Assembly: GCA_003635185.1 (NCBI GenBank)
Contig: PYJA01000122.1
Span: 1-35,108 of the forward strand
Direction: 5' to 3'
Source of the DNA: Candidatus Poribacteria bacterium
GTDB lineage: Bacteria > Poribacteria > WGA-4E > WGA-3G
DNA length: 35,108 nt
How positions within the stretch are numbered: position 1 is the first letter of the stretch; each line of letters starts with the position of its first letter. Below are positions 9,002-18,600 of this stretch, in pieces. The notes below the pieces were generated by a model that was given only the letters and a program-made list of their open reading frames with translations, did no database searches and was not told the origin of the DNA. The position numbers and the translations under genes were made by a program.

Positions 9002-9271
9002 CTATGATGATATTAACCGCATATATTCGTCGTGCCTTCCTATCCAAAACCAGAAGTAAGTTCCTTCTTTTTCAAATGCAAGCGTTCGATAGTTAATTCC
9101 TACTCTTACTGCCCAGTACGCGTTAACCTTCTTAAAACCCAGAGATGGATGTCCTGGATTTTGTTTTAGGAGTTCAAAACTCTTATCTGCAAGTTGCTGA
9201 ACATAACGCGGAAGATTTTGATAATGTTTCCGAAAACGCGAGGTTTTGACATGTTTTATATCTCTTCGCAT
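9002..9271 (-). CDS. RelE/ParE-superfamily toxin
   Basis: An 89-residue basic protein matching the short RelE/ParE/HigB fold. It has an N-terminal helix pair (RFRKHYQNLPRYVQQLADKSFELLKQNP), a GFKKVNAYWAVRVGINYRTLAF sheet, and a terminal FWFWIGRHDEYMRLI strand with the His/Tyr cluster common in mRNA-cleaving RelE-like toxins. The start overlaps the antitoxin's last codons by 16 nt, so translation is coupled. The family cleaves mRNA on the ribosome or, in ParE members, targets gyrase; the sequence does not separate these. Confidence 0.82.
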   Translation of the reverse strand: MRRDIKHVKTSRFRKHYQNLPRYVQQLADKSFELLKQNPGHPSLGFKKVNAYWAVRVGINYRTLAFEKEGTYFWFWIGRHDEYMRLISS

Positions 9272-9567
9272 TTACCCGCCTGAAAATCAGCAAGTGCTTC
9301 TTCCGCGAAGCGGTCAAGTTTTCCGGCCTTTACGTCGTCTTCAAATTGCTTGTCCCACGTTTCTGCTTGGGTCTCATACATTTTTAAGACTTTTCCAAAC
9401 TCAATTGCTAATGTTTTTAGTAATTCTTCTCTCGTTCCTTGCTCGGCATTCACCTCTGGAAGTTCTTGTATCCACCCAACCCATCCTTCACCATTTTTTT
9501 GAATATGGAAGGTATAGGTCTCTTCAAACCCTTGCTTCTGTGTTTCAGCAGTAAAAACTTTTTCCAT
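9256..9567 (-). CDS. Candidate antitoxin with HicB-like N-terminus and RelB-like tail
   Basis: A 103-residue acidic protein directly upstream of, and overlapping, the RelE-type toxin. Residues 16-55 (YTFHIQKNGEGWVGWIQELPEVNAEQGTREELLKTL) look like the HicB partial RNase-H fold. The C-terminus GKLDRFAEEALADFQAGKCEEI resembles the flexible helix of antitoxins that wrap RelE-type toxins. No clear DNA-binding ribbon-helix-helix or HTH is seen. GAGGAGG sits 6 nt before the ATG, and a consensus promoter with an inverted repeat lies just upstream. The antitoxin role is inferred from position, size and tail. Confidence 0.68.
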   Translation of the reverse strand: MEKVFTAETQKQGFEETYTFHIQKNGEGWVGWIQELPEVNAEQGTREELLKTLAIEFGKVLKMYETQAETWDKQFEDDVKAGKLDRFAEEALADFQAGKCEEI

Positions 9568-9592
9568 GCTTGCCTCCTCGTCCCAAGTTTAA

Positions 9593-9630
9593 GGATAAAC
9601 AATTATATCCTGTAACAGTCCAATTGTCAA
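9593..9630 (-). promoter_or_regulatory. Sigma-70 promoter and operator of the toxin-antitoxin unit
   Basis: On the minus strand TTGACA (9630-9625), a 17-nt spacer and TATAAT (9607-9602) form a perfect consensus promoter about 35 nt before the antitoxin start. An inverted repeat GGATA-N8-TATCC (9593-9610) overlaps the -10 box, the expected place for an autorepressor site. Confidence 0.75.
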
Positions 9631-9652
9631 GAAATTTATCTGCCATTTTTCC

Positions 9653-9680
9653 TTGAAATATCAGTGAATTGTGGTATTAT
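9653..9680 (+). promoter_or_regulatory. Probable sigma-70 promoter for the yjbQ-like gene
   Basis: TTGAAA (9653-9658), a 16-nt spacer and TATTAT (9675-9680) lie 69 nt before the start codon. The promoter is back-to-back with that of the toxin-antitoxin unit, with 22 nt between the -35 boxes. Confidence 0.6.
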
Positions 9681-9748
9681 AGTGAGAAGCTTTATAAACG
9701 AAAGAGGTCCTAATCACAAATCGGTTTTACCATCTCGGAGCAACACAA

Positions 9749-10159
9749 ATGATCCAACAAATTGAAATAACCTTACCTGAATACTCGCGTGGTTTTCACC
9801 TTATCACAGATGAAATTCTCAAATCGCTTGGAGAATTGCCGAAAGCAGGTATTCTTCATCTTTTTATTAAGCATACTTCAGCAGGCTTAACCATCAATGA
9901 AAATGACGATCCGACGGTGCGTGAAGATTTTGCCAATAGTTTTGATCGTCTCGTAAAGGAGCGTGAACCTTTCTATAAACACACAATAGAAGGTGATGAC
10001 GATATGCCCGCACATATCAAAGCGTCGCTTGTCGGTTTTGCTGTATCCATCCCGATTACGAACCATAACCTAAATTTAGGTGCATGGCAAGGTGTCTATC
10101 TGTGCGAATTCCGTAATCAGGGTGGCAGGCGCAACCTAACGGCGACGCTTTATTCTTAG
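9749..10159 (+). CDS. yjbQ: YjbQ / UPF0047-family protein (secondary thiamine-phosphate synthase-like)
   Basis: A 136-residue cytosolic protein of the highly conserved UPF0047 family. Signature stretches are HTSAGLTINENDDPTVREDF, HTIEGDDDMPAHIKAS and LGAWQGVYLCEFRNQGG. E. coli YjbQ has weak thiamine-phosphate synthase activity, but the physiological role is unsettled. Length and motifs match the family end to end. It is a single gene with its own promoter and faces the convergent GH32 gene, 27 bp from its stop. Confidence 0.92.
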   Translation: MIQQIEITLPEYSRGFHLITDEILKSLGELPKAGILHLFIKHTSAGLTINENDDPTVREDFANSFDRLVKEREPFYKHTIEGDDDMPAHIKASLVGFAVSIPITNHNLNLGAWQGVYLCEFRNQGGRRNLTATLYS

Positions 10160-10186
10160 TGCGCTTTACCGAAGCTGGAAGATTGA

Positions 10187-11533
10187 CTATACCCAAGACG
10201 ATTTGAGTTCGTGCACTTTCAGCGATGCCAGTGTAACTGCGCCGCCCTCTGCATAAATCCCGATGTCCGCATTATCAAGATCGGGCAGGAAATAAGAGGT
10301 CATTGAGAGCGCACCTGCATTGCCAAACGCCTCAATAGAGATACGATCAACTAAAATCTGTAATTGGATTTTGCCATCTTGTGGTGCAAGTGGACCGCTC
10401 CTTTCAAGGAACGTTAACTGCTTCTCAGCGACATCGTATCGGACATCTTGACCGCGGATATTGAAACCTACAGCGGAGGCATCATTCAGTTCTATCTCTG
10501 CGCGGATATCAAACAGTTCACCTGTTAACCCTGCAAGCAGGTCTTCATCGGGATTAAGTGTAACATTGCTCCAGGCGTGCGTCCAATCATGGATATTTTC
10601 GATTTCTGCCACCGGCTCGCGGGACATGCGGATGCCTTCTGGTGTCGTCCGAAGTGTCAACACGCATGGAAAACTCATCTGCTGATTAAACGGCATTTCT
10701 GGTGGATTGCTACCATTCATCCAAGCAATTTGTATGCGTCGACCATCGGATTCAGGGACATCGCTCCAAGTTTGTGCGGCGTAAAAGTTTGCGCCGAAAT
10801 CTGCCCGTTGTGATTCACCATCTGGCGTGAAGGTGGTACCATCAAAATCACCGACATAGTATTTTCCACCGGCTCCCCAGAAAATCCATTTAGTATTCTC
10901 AGGGGTGCCATCAACAGGGAGTTCAAAAATATCTGGGCATTCTCCATCTGGAATCTTAATGTCGGAGAGACGTTCCCACTCTTTTAGGTTTGTAGAACCA
11001 AAAAAGGTAAAATCATTTCCGTCGAGAAAAAGTGTCATTACCCATTTTTGTGTGGGTTCGTGCCAAATCACTTTCGGATCGCGATTACTTGCGACAATAT
11101 GTTCAATAACAGGATTGCCTTCATATTTTGTCCAACTCCGTCCACGGTCATTGCTATAGGCGATGCTTTGCGTAAACGGTACTTTCTCTGGGGCGTGGCT
11201 ACCAGCAGATGTATAAAAAGTCACGAGTACTGCCTCGTCACCAGTCTGAAAACCGCCGGTGTTATTCCAGTCCACTACGCCAGAACCGGAGAAAATTGTG
11301 CCGAGTTCATCGGGATGGATGGCGTGCGGTAGCTGTTTCCAGTGAACGAGGTCGGGGCTAACGGCATGCCCCCATGTCATGTTGCCCCAATTGATGCCAA
11401 AGGGGTTGTGTTGAAAGAAGAGATGATATTCTCCTTTGTAATAGATCAATCCGTTTGGATCGTTGGTCCAGTTAGTTTTCGGTGTAAAGTGGAACTGTGG
11501 GCGATACGTTTCTTTGTAAGCAGTTTGAATCAT
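10187..11533 (-). CDS. Glycoside hydrolase family 32 (beta-fructosidase / invertase / levanase type)
   Basis: A 448-residue GH32 enzyme that would hydrolyse beta-fructosides such as sucrose, levan or inulin with retention. All three acidic catalytic residues are present: nucleophile Asp25 in NWTNDPNG, transition-state stabiliser Asp152 in RDPK, and acid/base Glu198 in GECPD. The N-terminal five-bladed propeller (to about residue 310) is followed by a short beta-sandwich (FLERSGPLAPQDGKIQLQILVDRISIEAFGN). No signal peptide is seen, so it probably acts in the cytoplasm on imported sugar. AAGGAAC lies 6 nt before the ATG. Confidence 0.93.
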   Translation of the reverse strand: MIQTAYKETYRPQFHFTPKTNWTNDPNGLIYYKGEYHLFFQHNPFGINWGNMTWGHAVSPDLVHWKQLPHAIHPDELGTIFSGSGVVDWNNTGGFQTGDEAVLVTFYTSAGSHAPEKVPFTQSIAYSNDRGRSWTKYEGNPVIEHIVASNRDPKVIWHEPTQKWVMTLFLDGNDFTFFGSTNLKEWERLSDIKIPDGECPDIFELPVDGTPENTKWIFWGAGGKYYVGDFDGTTFTPDGESQRADFGANFYAAQTWSDVPESDGRRIQIAWMNGSNPPEMPFNQQMSFPCVLTLRTTPEGIRMSREPVAEIENIHDWTHAWSNVTLNPDEDLLAGLTGELFDIRAEIELNDASAVGFNIRGQDVRYDVAEKQLTFLERSGPLAPQDGKIQLQILVDRISIEAFGNAGALSMTSYFLPDLDNADIGIYAEGGAVTLASLKVHELKSSWV

Positions 11534-11588
11534 TGTCTGTTCCTTTCTTTCATAGGTAAGTGTGCCTCGTGGACACTTAGAACTATAT

Positions 11589-11722
11589 CAGGACTTACGC
11601 ATTTTCTCTTAAAGTCCCCCTTGATAAGGGGGATTGAGGGGGTTAAAAAGACTAAAAACAGTGAAATACCGGACTATTTAACCCCCCTGCCCCCCTTATC
11701 AAGGGGGAATGCGTAAGTCCTG
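11589..11722. repeat. MITE with CAGGACTTACGCATT terminal inverted repeats
   Basis: A 134-bp element with perfect 15-bp terminal inverted repeats, CAGGACTTACGCATT (11589-11603) and its complement (11708-11722), flanked by TATAT on both sides (11584-11588 and 11723-11727). The inner arms carry GTCCCCCTTGATAAGGGGG and the complementary CCCCTTATCAAGGGGG. There is no coding capacity. It occupies most of the 402-bp gap between the GH32 gene and the sigma-WD40 gene. A relative is at 19652-19782. Confidence 0.85.
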
Positions 11723-11857
11723 TATATGATTTACATTCAATCTCTATCCCATTGCTTTAGTGGAGATTCTATACATGTTCTTCTATTTTGTCAAGAATGC
11801 TTTTTTTAATATCAGTGAACTTTTATTCTCTTAAAATTGCAATTTTTGTAAAATTAT

Positions 11858-11883
11858 GCACCCGTTTTGCCATCTCACGCGTC
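11858..11883 (+). promoter_or_regulatory. Candidate ECF-sigma promoter of the first sigma-WD40 gene
   Basis: GCACCC (11858-11863), a 16-nt spacer and CGTC (11880-11883) match the general ECF promoter layout (an AAC/ACC-type -35, a CGTC -10). The core ATTATGCACCCGTTTT is shared with the copies at 15501 and 19146, while the spacer differs. It lies 51 nt before the start codon; GGAGG (11921-11925) precedes the ATG by 9 nt. Confidence 0.55.
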
Positions 11884-11934
11884 ACTATGTGTTGAAATGA
11901 ATTGTTAGGATAATTTTTGCGGAGGTAACCACCG

Positions 11935-14900
11935 ATGAAAAACGATGATGCTGAACTGATTCAACGCACGCTTGCAGGCGATAATAACGCTTTCTCTGAA
12001 TTAGTGAAGAAATATCAAAAGCAGGTTCATGCGCTTGCCTGGCGGAAAATAGGCGACTTTCACGCAGCAGAAGATATTACGCAGGACACTTTCCTCAAAG
12101 CATACCAAAGACTCCATACACTCAAAGAACCGCATCGGTTTGCAGGGTGGCTCTATGTTATTGCGTCACGTCGATGCCTTGCATGGTTCCGCAAAAAGCG
12201 TCTGCAGAAACAAGTACTGGAAAATATAGGGACACCAGTGACAAACAGAGATGCTTATTCAAAGCATGTCGCAGAAGAACAGGCAAAAACTATTGATGAG
12301 GCACAACAAGAAGTCGTCAAAAAGTTGCTTGAAACGTTGAAGGAGAGTGACCGCACCGTCATCACGCTTCACTACTTTGGCGAGATGACGTGTGAGGAGA
12401 TGAGCGAGTTTTTAGGTGTATCCGCAAATACAATTAAAAGTAGACTTCGCCGTGCACGCAACCGCATGAAAAAGGAGGAACCGATGATCCGGGAGGCAAT
12501 TAGCAACTACCAAATTTCACCAAATCTTACTGAAAACATCATGCAAGAAATCAATCGTCTTAAACCAGCTGCACCTACAAGTAAACCTTTGGTGCCGTGG
12601 GTGATAGGTGCTGCAAGTACAGTTTTGATTGTGTTAATGCTTGGGATTGATGGTCAATATTTAGCACAATTCCAAAAACCGTATAGTTTAGATGCACAGT
12701 CTGAAAGGACGGTTGAACTTGTTGATGCACGTGATGTTCAAAACCTTGAGGAAGTATCGGATAACCGAAATCAACCTGGGAATATAACCGATTTAGGTGG
12801 TCCAGGTGATGGCAATGAAGTGAATGGGGAGCAGGTTTTAGGCGACCAAGGTGATTATACCCGAATGAATTTGCCAATAGGAGCAAAACGTAGACTCGGC
12901 AAAGGCATATTGAACGACATGGAACTCTCACCTGATGGTTCTCGTTTGGCAATCTCAGGTTCCGGCGGTATATGGCTTTATGATGTTCAGAAAGGAAACG
13001 AAATCGCATTCATTACAGATCATAAACACAAAAAAGATTATTCTAAACCAGAAACTGTATTTTCACCTGATAGTAAGACATTTGCAAGCAAAGGGTATCG
13101 TAGAACAATTTGGCTATGGGATGCGGAAACGGGTAAACACTTGCGTACAATCAAGGTGCCGAATGCCCCCGCAACAGGCTATCAATTTATGAAGGATGGC
13201 ACTTGGTCAACGACCGTTATTCCTCTTAGTCAATATAATCCTGATGATGATGGAACATCTTTGATAGGTTTTGGTGGTTTTAGTGATAAAAAAACGAAAG
13301 CTAAATTTATTGTGCCTGCTGGTCCCCTCAAATCATTCAAATTCATGGCAGACAGTACAACTCTTATGACTCAGAATTTGGATGGTACAGTCTGGTTATG
13401 GGATATCACTACAGGAGAACAGAAAGCAACATACCGTCCAAAACTGCCCGGACTGAAACTTGGTAGCTACATTGATTGGGTGAGTTATAGTCCTGATATG
13501 TGGCGGATTGCAGCTGATGTCTATATTGCTCCTTCAGGCGAAGTTATTTATGCTCTCGCTGCGGGAGATAGGCACGGTACAATTTACATACAAGATGGAC
13601 ACACAGGCAAACTAATACGCACTCTGGAAGGACAAAGTAAAATTTTAAGTAAAGAAAATTCCATAGGCCAGATAGGTTATGGACAAAAAACACCTATTCA
13701 AAGTCACATGCGAATTCCGAAAATAAAGAAAGTTTTTTCACATAAGGGACCTCGGATAGGAGTGGAATGGATAACGGATTTACATTTTGCTCCAGATGGC
13801 AAAACACTTGTAAGTAAAAGCCGATTCAGAAAAAGTAAAAGCGGTAGTTATAGTGGTGCTGTTGAACTTTGGGATGTCAAAACAGGTGAACTGCTAACAA
13901 GACATGAATTGGGGATAGATATAAAGTTTTCTGGAGATGGAAAAGCACTTGCATTTATGGCAAGAAGGGTATTTGGGTACAATGGATCTGCGATATGGGA
14001 TCTCGCAGATCGTCATGAAATTGCTGAATTTACGGACAATGTTGACGTAAAGTTTTCAAGAGACGGGAAAACATTCACTATTCTACGGAATGACAGTTTA
14101 GAGAAATGGGATATTGCCACACGCCGCAAAATCTCATCAGTACATACACCTCCAGGACTGTTTGCACTTCTTCCAGAACGTCATGCGTTTTCAGGAGATG
14201 GTACAATCTTTGCTGCTGTAGATAGATATGGCACAGTCAATTTATGGGCAACACAAACCGATACACAATTACGCCCCCTCACGGCAGACTATACAGCACC
14301 AATTACAACAATGGCTTTTTCGCATGATGGCAAAACGCTTGCAAGTGGTGATGGTGCCGGGAACATTCAACTTTGGGATATAAACACGAGCACAGTTAGC
14401 ACAACACTGACATCCCCTTTAAACAAGTATATCGGCGGATTGGCATTTACCACGGATAATGCCACACTCATCAGTGAAAGTGAGGGTAACATTGAAGAGT
14501 GGGATATCGTCACTGGAAAAATAGTTAACGCCTACACTATAAAAGGTGCAGCGGACCAAGGTGTGCACGGTGCCAGTTCCCATGGTAGTACGGGTAGGGG
14601 TAATACCACCTTTACTTGGTCCAACGGTGTAACAGCATTGACTCCAAAAGGTGGAAAAATTGCTGCTTATATATGGCCTTCACATGAAAGAGAAGCTGGG
14701 GAAGATGGTAGTGAGATTAAGATATGGGATATTCAGACTAATAAACACCTATGTACCATAAAACATGAATCTCTTATAGGACGAACATTTGCATTCACAT
14801 CCGATGGAAACATGTTTATTACTCGGGGTAGTGCTGTAGTGTTCTTGTGGAACACATATACTGGTGAACAACTTGCGAAGTTCAGCATACCCAAGGATCC

Positions 14901-15309
14901 AATTGAACGAGGCTATCTACCTGATATTTATGCTGGAGTTTTCACACGCGATAGCAAAACGTTTGCTGCCGCTGGAAGTTATGGAAATAATTCAATCTTT
15001 TTATGGGATATTGCAACACAGACGCATTTCGCAACACTCAGAGGGCATGAACACGTTATCTGTCGATTAACGATCTCTCCGGATGACACGATTCTTGCCA
15101 GTGGAGCTGCGAATGGTGAAATTCGTTTGTGGAAAATGCCCTCGGGTGAACACCTCGTTACATTCCAGTCGCCTGGTGGACACATTAGCAATCTGACATT
15201 TGCACCAGATAGCAAAAGCTTTGCAAGCACAAATGGTCGTTCAGATGGTATAAGTTCTGATACACGAGAAGGCGGAACCGTATTCCTTTGGGATGTACCA
15301 TCCAAATAG
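11935..15309 (+). CDS. ECF sigma factor - membrane helix - WD40 propeller fusion (paralogue 1)
   Basis: A 1124-residue protein in three parts. Residues about 10-180 form a complete ECF sigma factor: region 2 in FSELVKKYQKQVHALAWRKI and DITQDTFLKAYQ, region 4 in LKESDRTVITLHYF and MTCEEMSEFLGVSANTIKSR. A single hydrophobic helix follows at about 219-237. Residues about 310-1124 hold about 15 WD40 blades ending in LWDI.TG-type motifs, enough for two seven-bladed propellers. By the positive-inside rule the sigma part would be cytoplasmic and the propellers outside the inner membrane. This suggests a one-protein signal transducer in which the WD40 part senses and the sigma part is released or acts at the membrane (inference). 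An internal ribosome site lies at the sigma/helix junction. Its tandem paralogue follows 306 bp downstream. Confidence 0.9.
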   Translation: MKNDDAELIQRTLAGDNNAFSELVKKYQKQVHALAWRKIGDFHAAEDITQDTFLKAYQRLHTLKEPHRFAGWLYVIASRRCLAWFRKKRLQKQVLENIGTPVTNRDAYSKHVAEEQAKTIDEAQQEVVKKLLETLKESDRTVITLHYFGEMTCEEMSEFLGVSANTIKSRLRRARNRMKKEEPMIREAISNYQISPNLTENIMQEINRLKPAAPTSKPLVPWVIGAASTVLIVLMLGIDGQYLAQFQKPYSLDAQSERTVELVDARDVQNLEEVSDNRNQPGNITDLGGPGDGNEVNGEQVLGDQGDYTRMNLPIGAKRRLGKGILNDMELSPDGSRLAISGSGGIWLYDVQKGNEIAFITDHKHKKDYSKPETVFSPDSKTFASKGYRRTIWLWDAETGKHLRTIKVPNAPATGYQFMKDGTWSTTVIPLSQYNPDDDGTSLIGFGGFSDKKTKAKFIVPAGPLKSFKFMADSTTLMTQNLDGTVWLWDITTGEQKATYRPKLPGLKLGSYIDWVSYSPDMWRIAADVYIAPSGEVIYALAAGDRHGTIYIQDGHTGKLIRTLEGQSKILSKENSIGQIGYGQKTPIQSHMRIPKIKKVFSHKGPRIGVEWITDLHFAPDGKTLVSKSRFRKSKSGSYSGAVELWDVKTGELLTRHELGIDIKFSGDGKALAFMARRVFGYNGSAIWDLADRHEIAEFTDNVDVKFSRDGKTFTILRNDSLEKWDIATRRKISSVHTPPGLFALLPERHAFSGDGTIFAAVDRYGTVNLWATQTDTQLRPLTADYTAPITTMAFSHDGKTLASGDGAGNIQLWDINTSTVSTTLTSPLNKYIGGLAFTTDNATLISESEGNIEEWDIVTGKIVNAYTIKGAADQGVHGASSHGSTGRGNTTFTWSNGVTALTPKGGKIAAYIWPSHEREAGEDGSEIKIWDIQTNKHLCTIKHESLIGRTFAFTSDGNMFITRGSAVVFLWNTYTGEQLAKFSIPKDPIERGYLPDIYAGVFTRDSKTFAAAGSYGNNSIFLWDIATQTHFATLRGHEHVICRLTISPDDTILASGAANGEIRLWKMPSGEHLVTFQSPGGHISNLTFAPDSKSFASTNGRSDGISSDTREGGTVFLWDVPSK
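12472..12486 (+). promoter_or_regulatory. Internal ribosome binding site and start codon in sigma-WD40 paralogue 1
   Basis: AAGGAGG (12472-12478) followed after 5 nt by in-frame ATG 12484 (Met184). Starting here would give a 941-residue membrane-helix/WD40 protein without the sigma domains. The same arrangement is in the paralogue at 16153-16167. Confidence 0.5.
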
Positions 15310-15404
15310 TTAAAACAGTCCCAACAAAAATACTTTTCTATTTTTGCTCATTTGACAAACCTCCTATCCATCTCTTGTGGCACCTCACAAATAATCCTAA
15401 CATA

Positions 15405-15432
15405 TTGACAAACCGTTCCAATTTGGTAAAAT
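15405..15432 (+). promoter_or_regulatory. Sigma-70-type promoter upstream of sigma-WD40 paralogue 2
   Basis: TTGACA (15405-15410), a 16-nt spacer and TAAAAT (15427-15432). The 28 bases are identical to those at 19067-19094. The rest of the 306-bp gap holds the ECF-type promoter at 15501 and no ORF. Confidence 0.6.
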
Positions 15433-15500
15433 AGAACTCTATTCTCAGATCATCCGTTTAAGGATCTTTTTGCTCAAAAATCTACTTTTTTCAGCATTAT

Positions 15501-15527
15501 GCACCCGTTTTCCGCCTAACCCGCGTC
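15501..15527 (+). promoter_or_regulatory. Candidate ECF-sigma promoter of the second sigma-WD40 gene
   Basis: GCACCC (15501-15506), a 17-nt spacer and CGTC (15524-15527). It is part of a block of about 70 bp (about 15491-15560) repeated almost exactly at about 19135-19206. Confidence 0.55.
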
Positions 15528-15615
15528 ATTTTAAGTACAGGAGCAACGTTAAAGATTTTATCTTACATCAATACTGAGAAAATACTTATGAAATCGCGCT
15601 GTCAGAAGGTGACCT

Positions 15616-18600
15616 ATGAAAAAGAATGACGTTGAATTGATTCGCCGCATCCTTAATGGTGATGAACCAGCTTTCTCTATGCTTGTTGAAAAATATCAAA
15701 AGCGGGTTCATGCCCTCGCTTGGCGAAAAATTGGGGATTTCCACATCGCCGAAGAGATTACACAAGATACCTTCCTGAAAGCGTATCAGAAACTTGCAAC
15801 CTTGAAGAAACCGCAACGGTTCGCCGGATGGCTTTATGTGATTGCAACGCGCTGCTGCCAAGCTTGGCTACGAAAAAAGCATATACAGACCGAAACATTA
15901 GAGGAAATAGATAGTGACGAGTTAGAACCGGAAGCGTATTCTCGATACGTTGCTGAGGAGAAAGCGAAGGTAGCCGTTGAAGCACAACGCCAAGTCGTCA
16001 ATAAGCTTCTTGCTACATTACCAGAAAGTGAGCGGACGGTGATAACGCTTCACTACTTTGGCGAGATGACGTGTGAGGAGATGAGCGAGTTTTTAGGTGT
16101 ATCCGCAAACACAATCAAAAGTAGGCTCCGCCGCGCACGCAACCGCTTGAAAAAGGAGGAACCGATGATCCGAGAAGCAATTAGCAACTTCCAAATTTCA
16201 CCAAACCTTACTGAGAACATCATGCAAGAAGTCGCACGACTTAAACCTGCTGCGCCATCTGTTAGTAAACCTTTGGTGCCGTGGGCAATTGCGGCTTCAA
16301 GCGCAATTTTGATTATGTTGATGCTTGGTATAGGCAGTCAATACTTAGCACGTTTCCAGCAGCCTTATAGTTTAGATGCGCAATCCGAAAGAGCAATTGA
16401 ACTTGTTGACGCACCTGTTGTTCAGAATATTGATGCAAAACCGGATGTTCAAAGCCGATTAGCGGAACGTTCCGATACAAGCGGTAAAGGCAATGGTAGT
16501 GGAGAGAAAGCGAATCAGGTTTTAGGTGAGGAAGGGAGCTATACGCGATGGAATTTACCAGAAGGTGCAAAACGGAGGTTTGGAAAAGGCGAGGTAACTG
16601 ATACGCAGCTCTCATCCGATGGCACTCGCTTGGCAATCGCGGGGCCCTTAGGTGTTTGGCTTTATAATGTCAACACAGGAGACGAAATTGCACTCCTTAC
16701 GGGTTTTCAACATAAGACCGAACGCGCTATGCCTCGCGTGATGTTTTCGCCTGATAGCAAAAAAATTGCAAGTAGTGGATATGATAATACAATTCGGATT
16801 TGGAACGCTAAAACAGGAAAAAACTTACTTACAATTAGCATGCCTATCGGTCCTGCAAGGCTATTTAGATTCCTTACTGATGGTACTTGGTCAATACATA
16901 CTATTCCTGCTAACGAAGAAGTGGAATTAGATAAGTTTATACCTGATGGTAAAACTGGATCGGTAGAGATTATGTCTGATGGTTCACTTAGATCTATTAA
17001 ATTCTTACACGACAGTAAAACGTTGATGATTCAGAATGTGAGTGGCACAATTTGGCTTTGGGACATCACTACTGGAAAAGAAATAGCTACATACAGTCCA
17101 AACCTACCCGAACCTCAACTTGAAAAATATAAGAATTGGCTCCGGATGGATAGGTTTCCCTATCCAGATAAGTGGAATCTTGAAGCAGATGCTTTTGTCA
17201 ATTTGAAAAATGGTCTTGATGTTAAATTTGCATTTGCAGTTGGCGATAAAAGTGGCACAATTAGTATCCGAGATGGGCAGACTGACCAAGAAATTAGTAC
17301 TCTAACTTGGCAAAAGGCATCTATAGAAAATATGGATAATACAGTATCTTCACCCATTCAAGACCGCGTGCGACGGCCTGGCAAAGTACGTCCGATTCGA
17401 AATACATTACCAACAGATTGGGTAAAATGGATAAGTAAACTAAAAATTTCTCCGGATGGCAAAACGCTCGTGAGTTGGAGCGATTACCGGATGGCCCATC
17501 GGCAGGGTGATGGGTTATATTGGCAGCAAGGGCCGACAGAACTCTGGGATGTTGCCACAGGAGAACGAATTGGGACGCTGCCTCTGTTTGAATCACGCCG
17601 ATCAGACGTAGATGTAAAGTTTTCAGGAGATGGAAAGACTCTCGCGATCACAGGTGAGGGGGGTTGTGCGATATGGGATGTTGCTGCACGCCGTGAAATC
17701 GGTTTGTTCTCGGGAGAGATGGATGTCAAGTTTTCGGACAATGGAAAAATATTTGCTCTTATAGGAAATGAAAATCTTGCACTATGGGATATTCCCACAC
17801 GCAGCCAAATCGCCTCAATTGATACGGTTCCAGAATGGTTTCGTCTTGAACCAAAACGCACACCGTCGGCGTGGGAGGTGCCTGTGCTTTCTACCATTTC
17901 ATCGGATGGTGCAATCCTTGCTGCCATAAACAGACAAGGTACAGTAAATTTATGGCAACCGCGAACCAGCTCAGAACTGAAAACCCTCACTACAAATTTT
18001 ACAAAACGATTTACTGCATTAGCGTTTGCAAATAATAGTAATATCCTTGCAAGTGGTGATAGCGTGGGTAATCTCCAGTTATGGGATCTAAACACAGACA
18101 CCAAGCACACAATACTTACATCACATATTGGTAAACCTATTAGAGGATTAGCCTTTTCCACTGACGACACTACCCTCACCAGTGAGAGTGATGGTATAGT
18201 TGAAATATGGGATACCACTACTCGAAAACAGGTTGATAGTTACACTATGCCAGACGCAGTCGGAAGCGGAAGAATAAAAATGTCAACAAGTACTAAACTC
18301 ACCGCTATTGATTTCTCCTATGGATTGACATCATTAACCGCTAACGGCGGGAAATTGGCTGCTTTTTGTGGTTATCAAAATAAGATAAAAGATAGCAGGA
18401 TTAAGGTCTGGGATATTACGACTGGCAAACACTTATGCACTATTCTCCGAGAAGCTCCATCTTTTGAAGTAATATTGGCGTTTGCACATGATGGAAAAAC
18501 TTTTGCAACAGGACACAGGGACAGGGCATATTTATGGAACACAAATACTGGGGAACGACTTGCTACATTTAATATGTCCAAGAATCAGATATCTCCAGCA

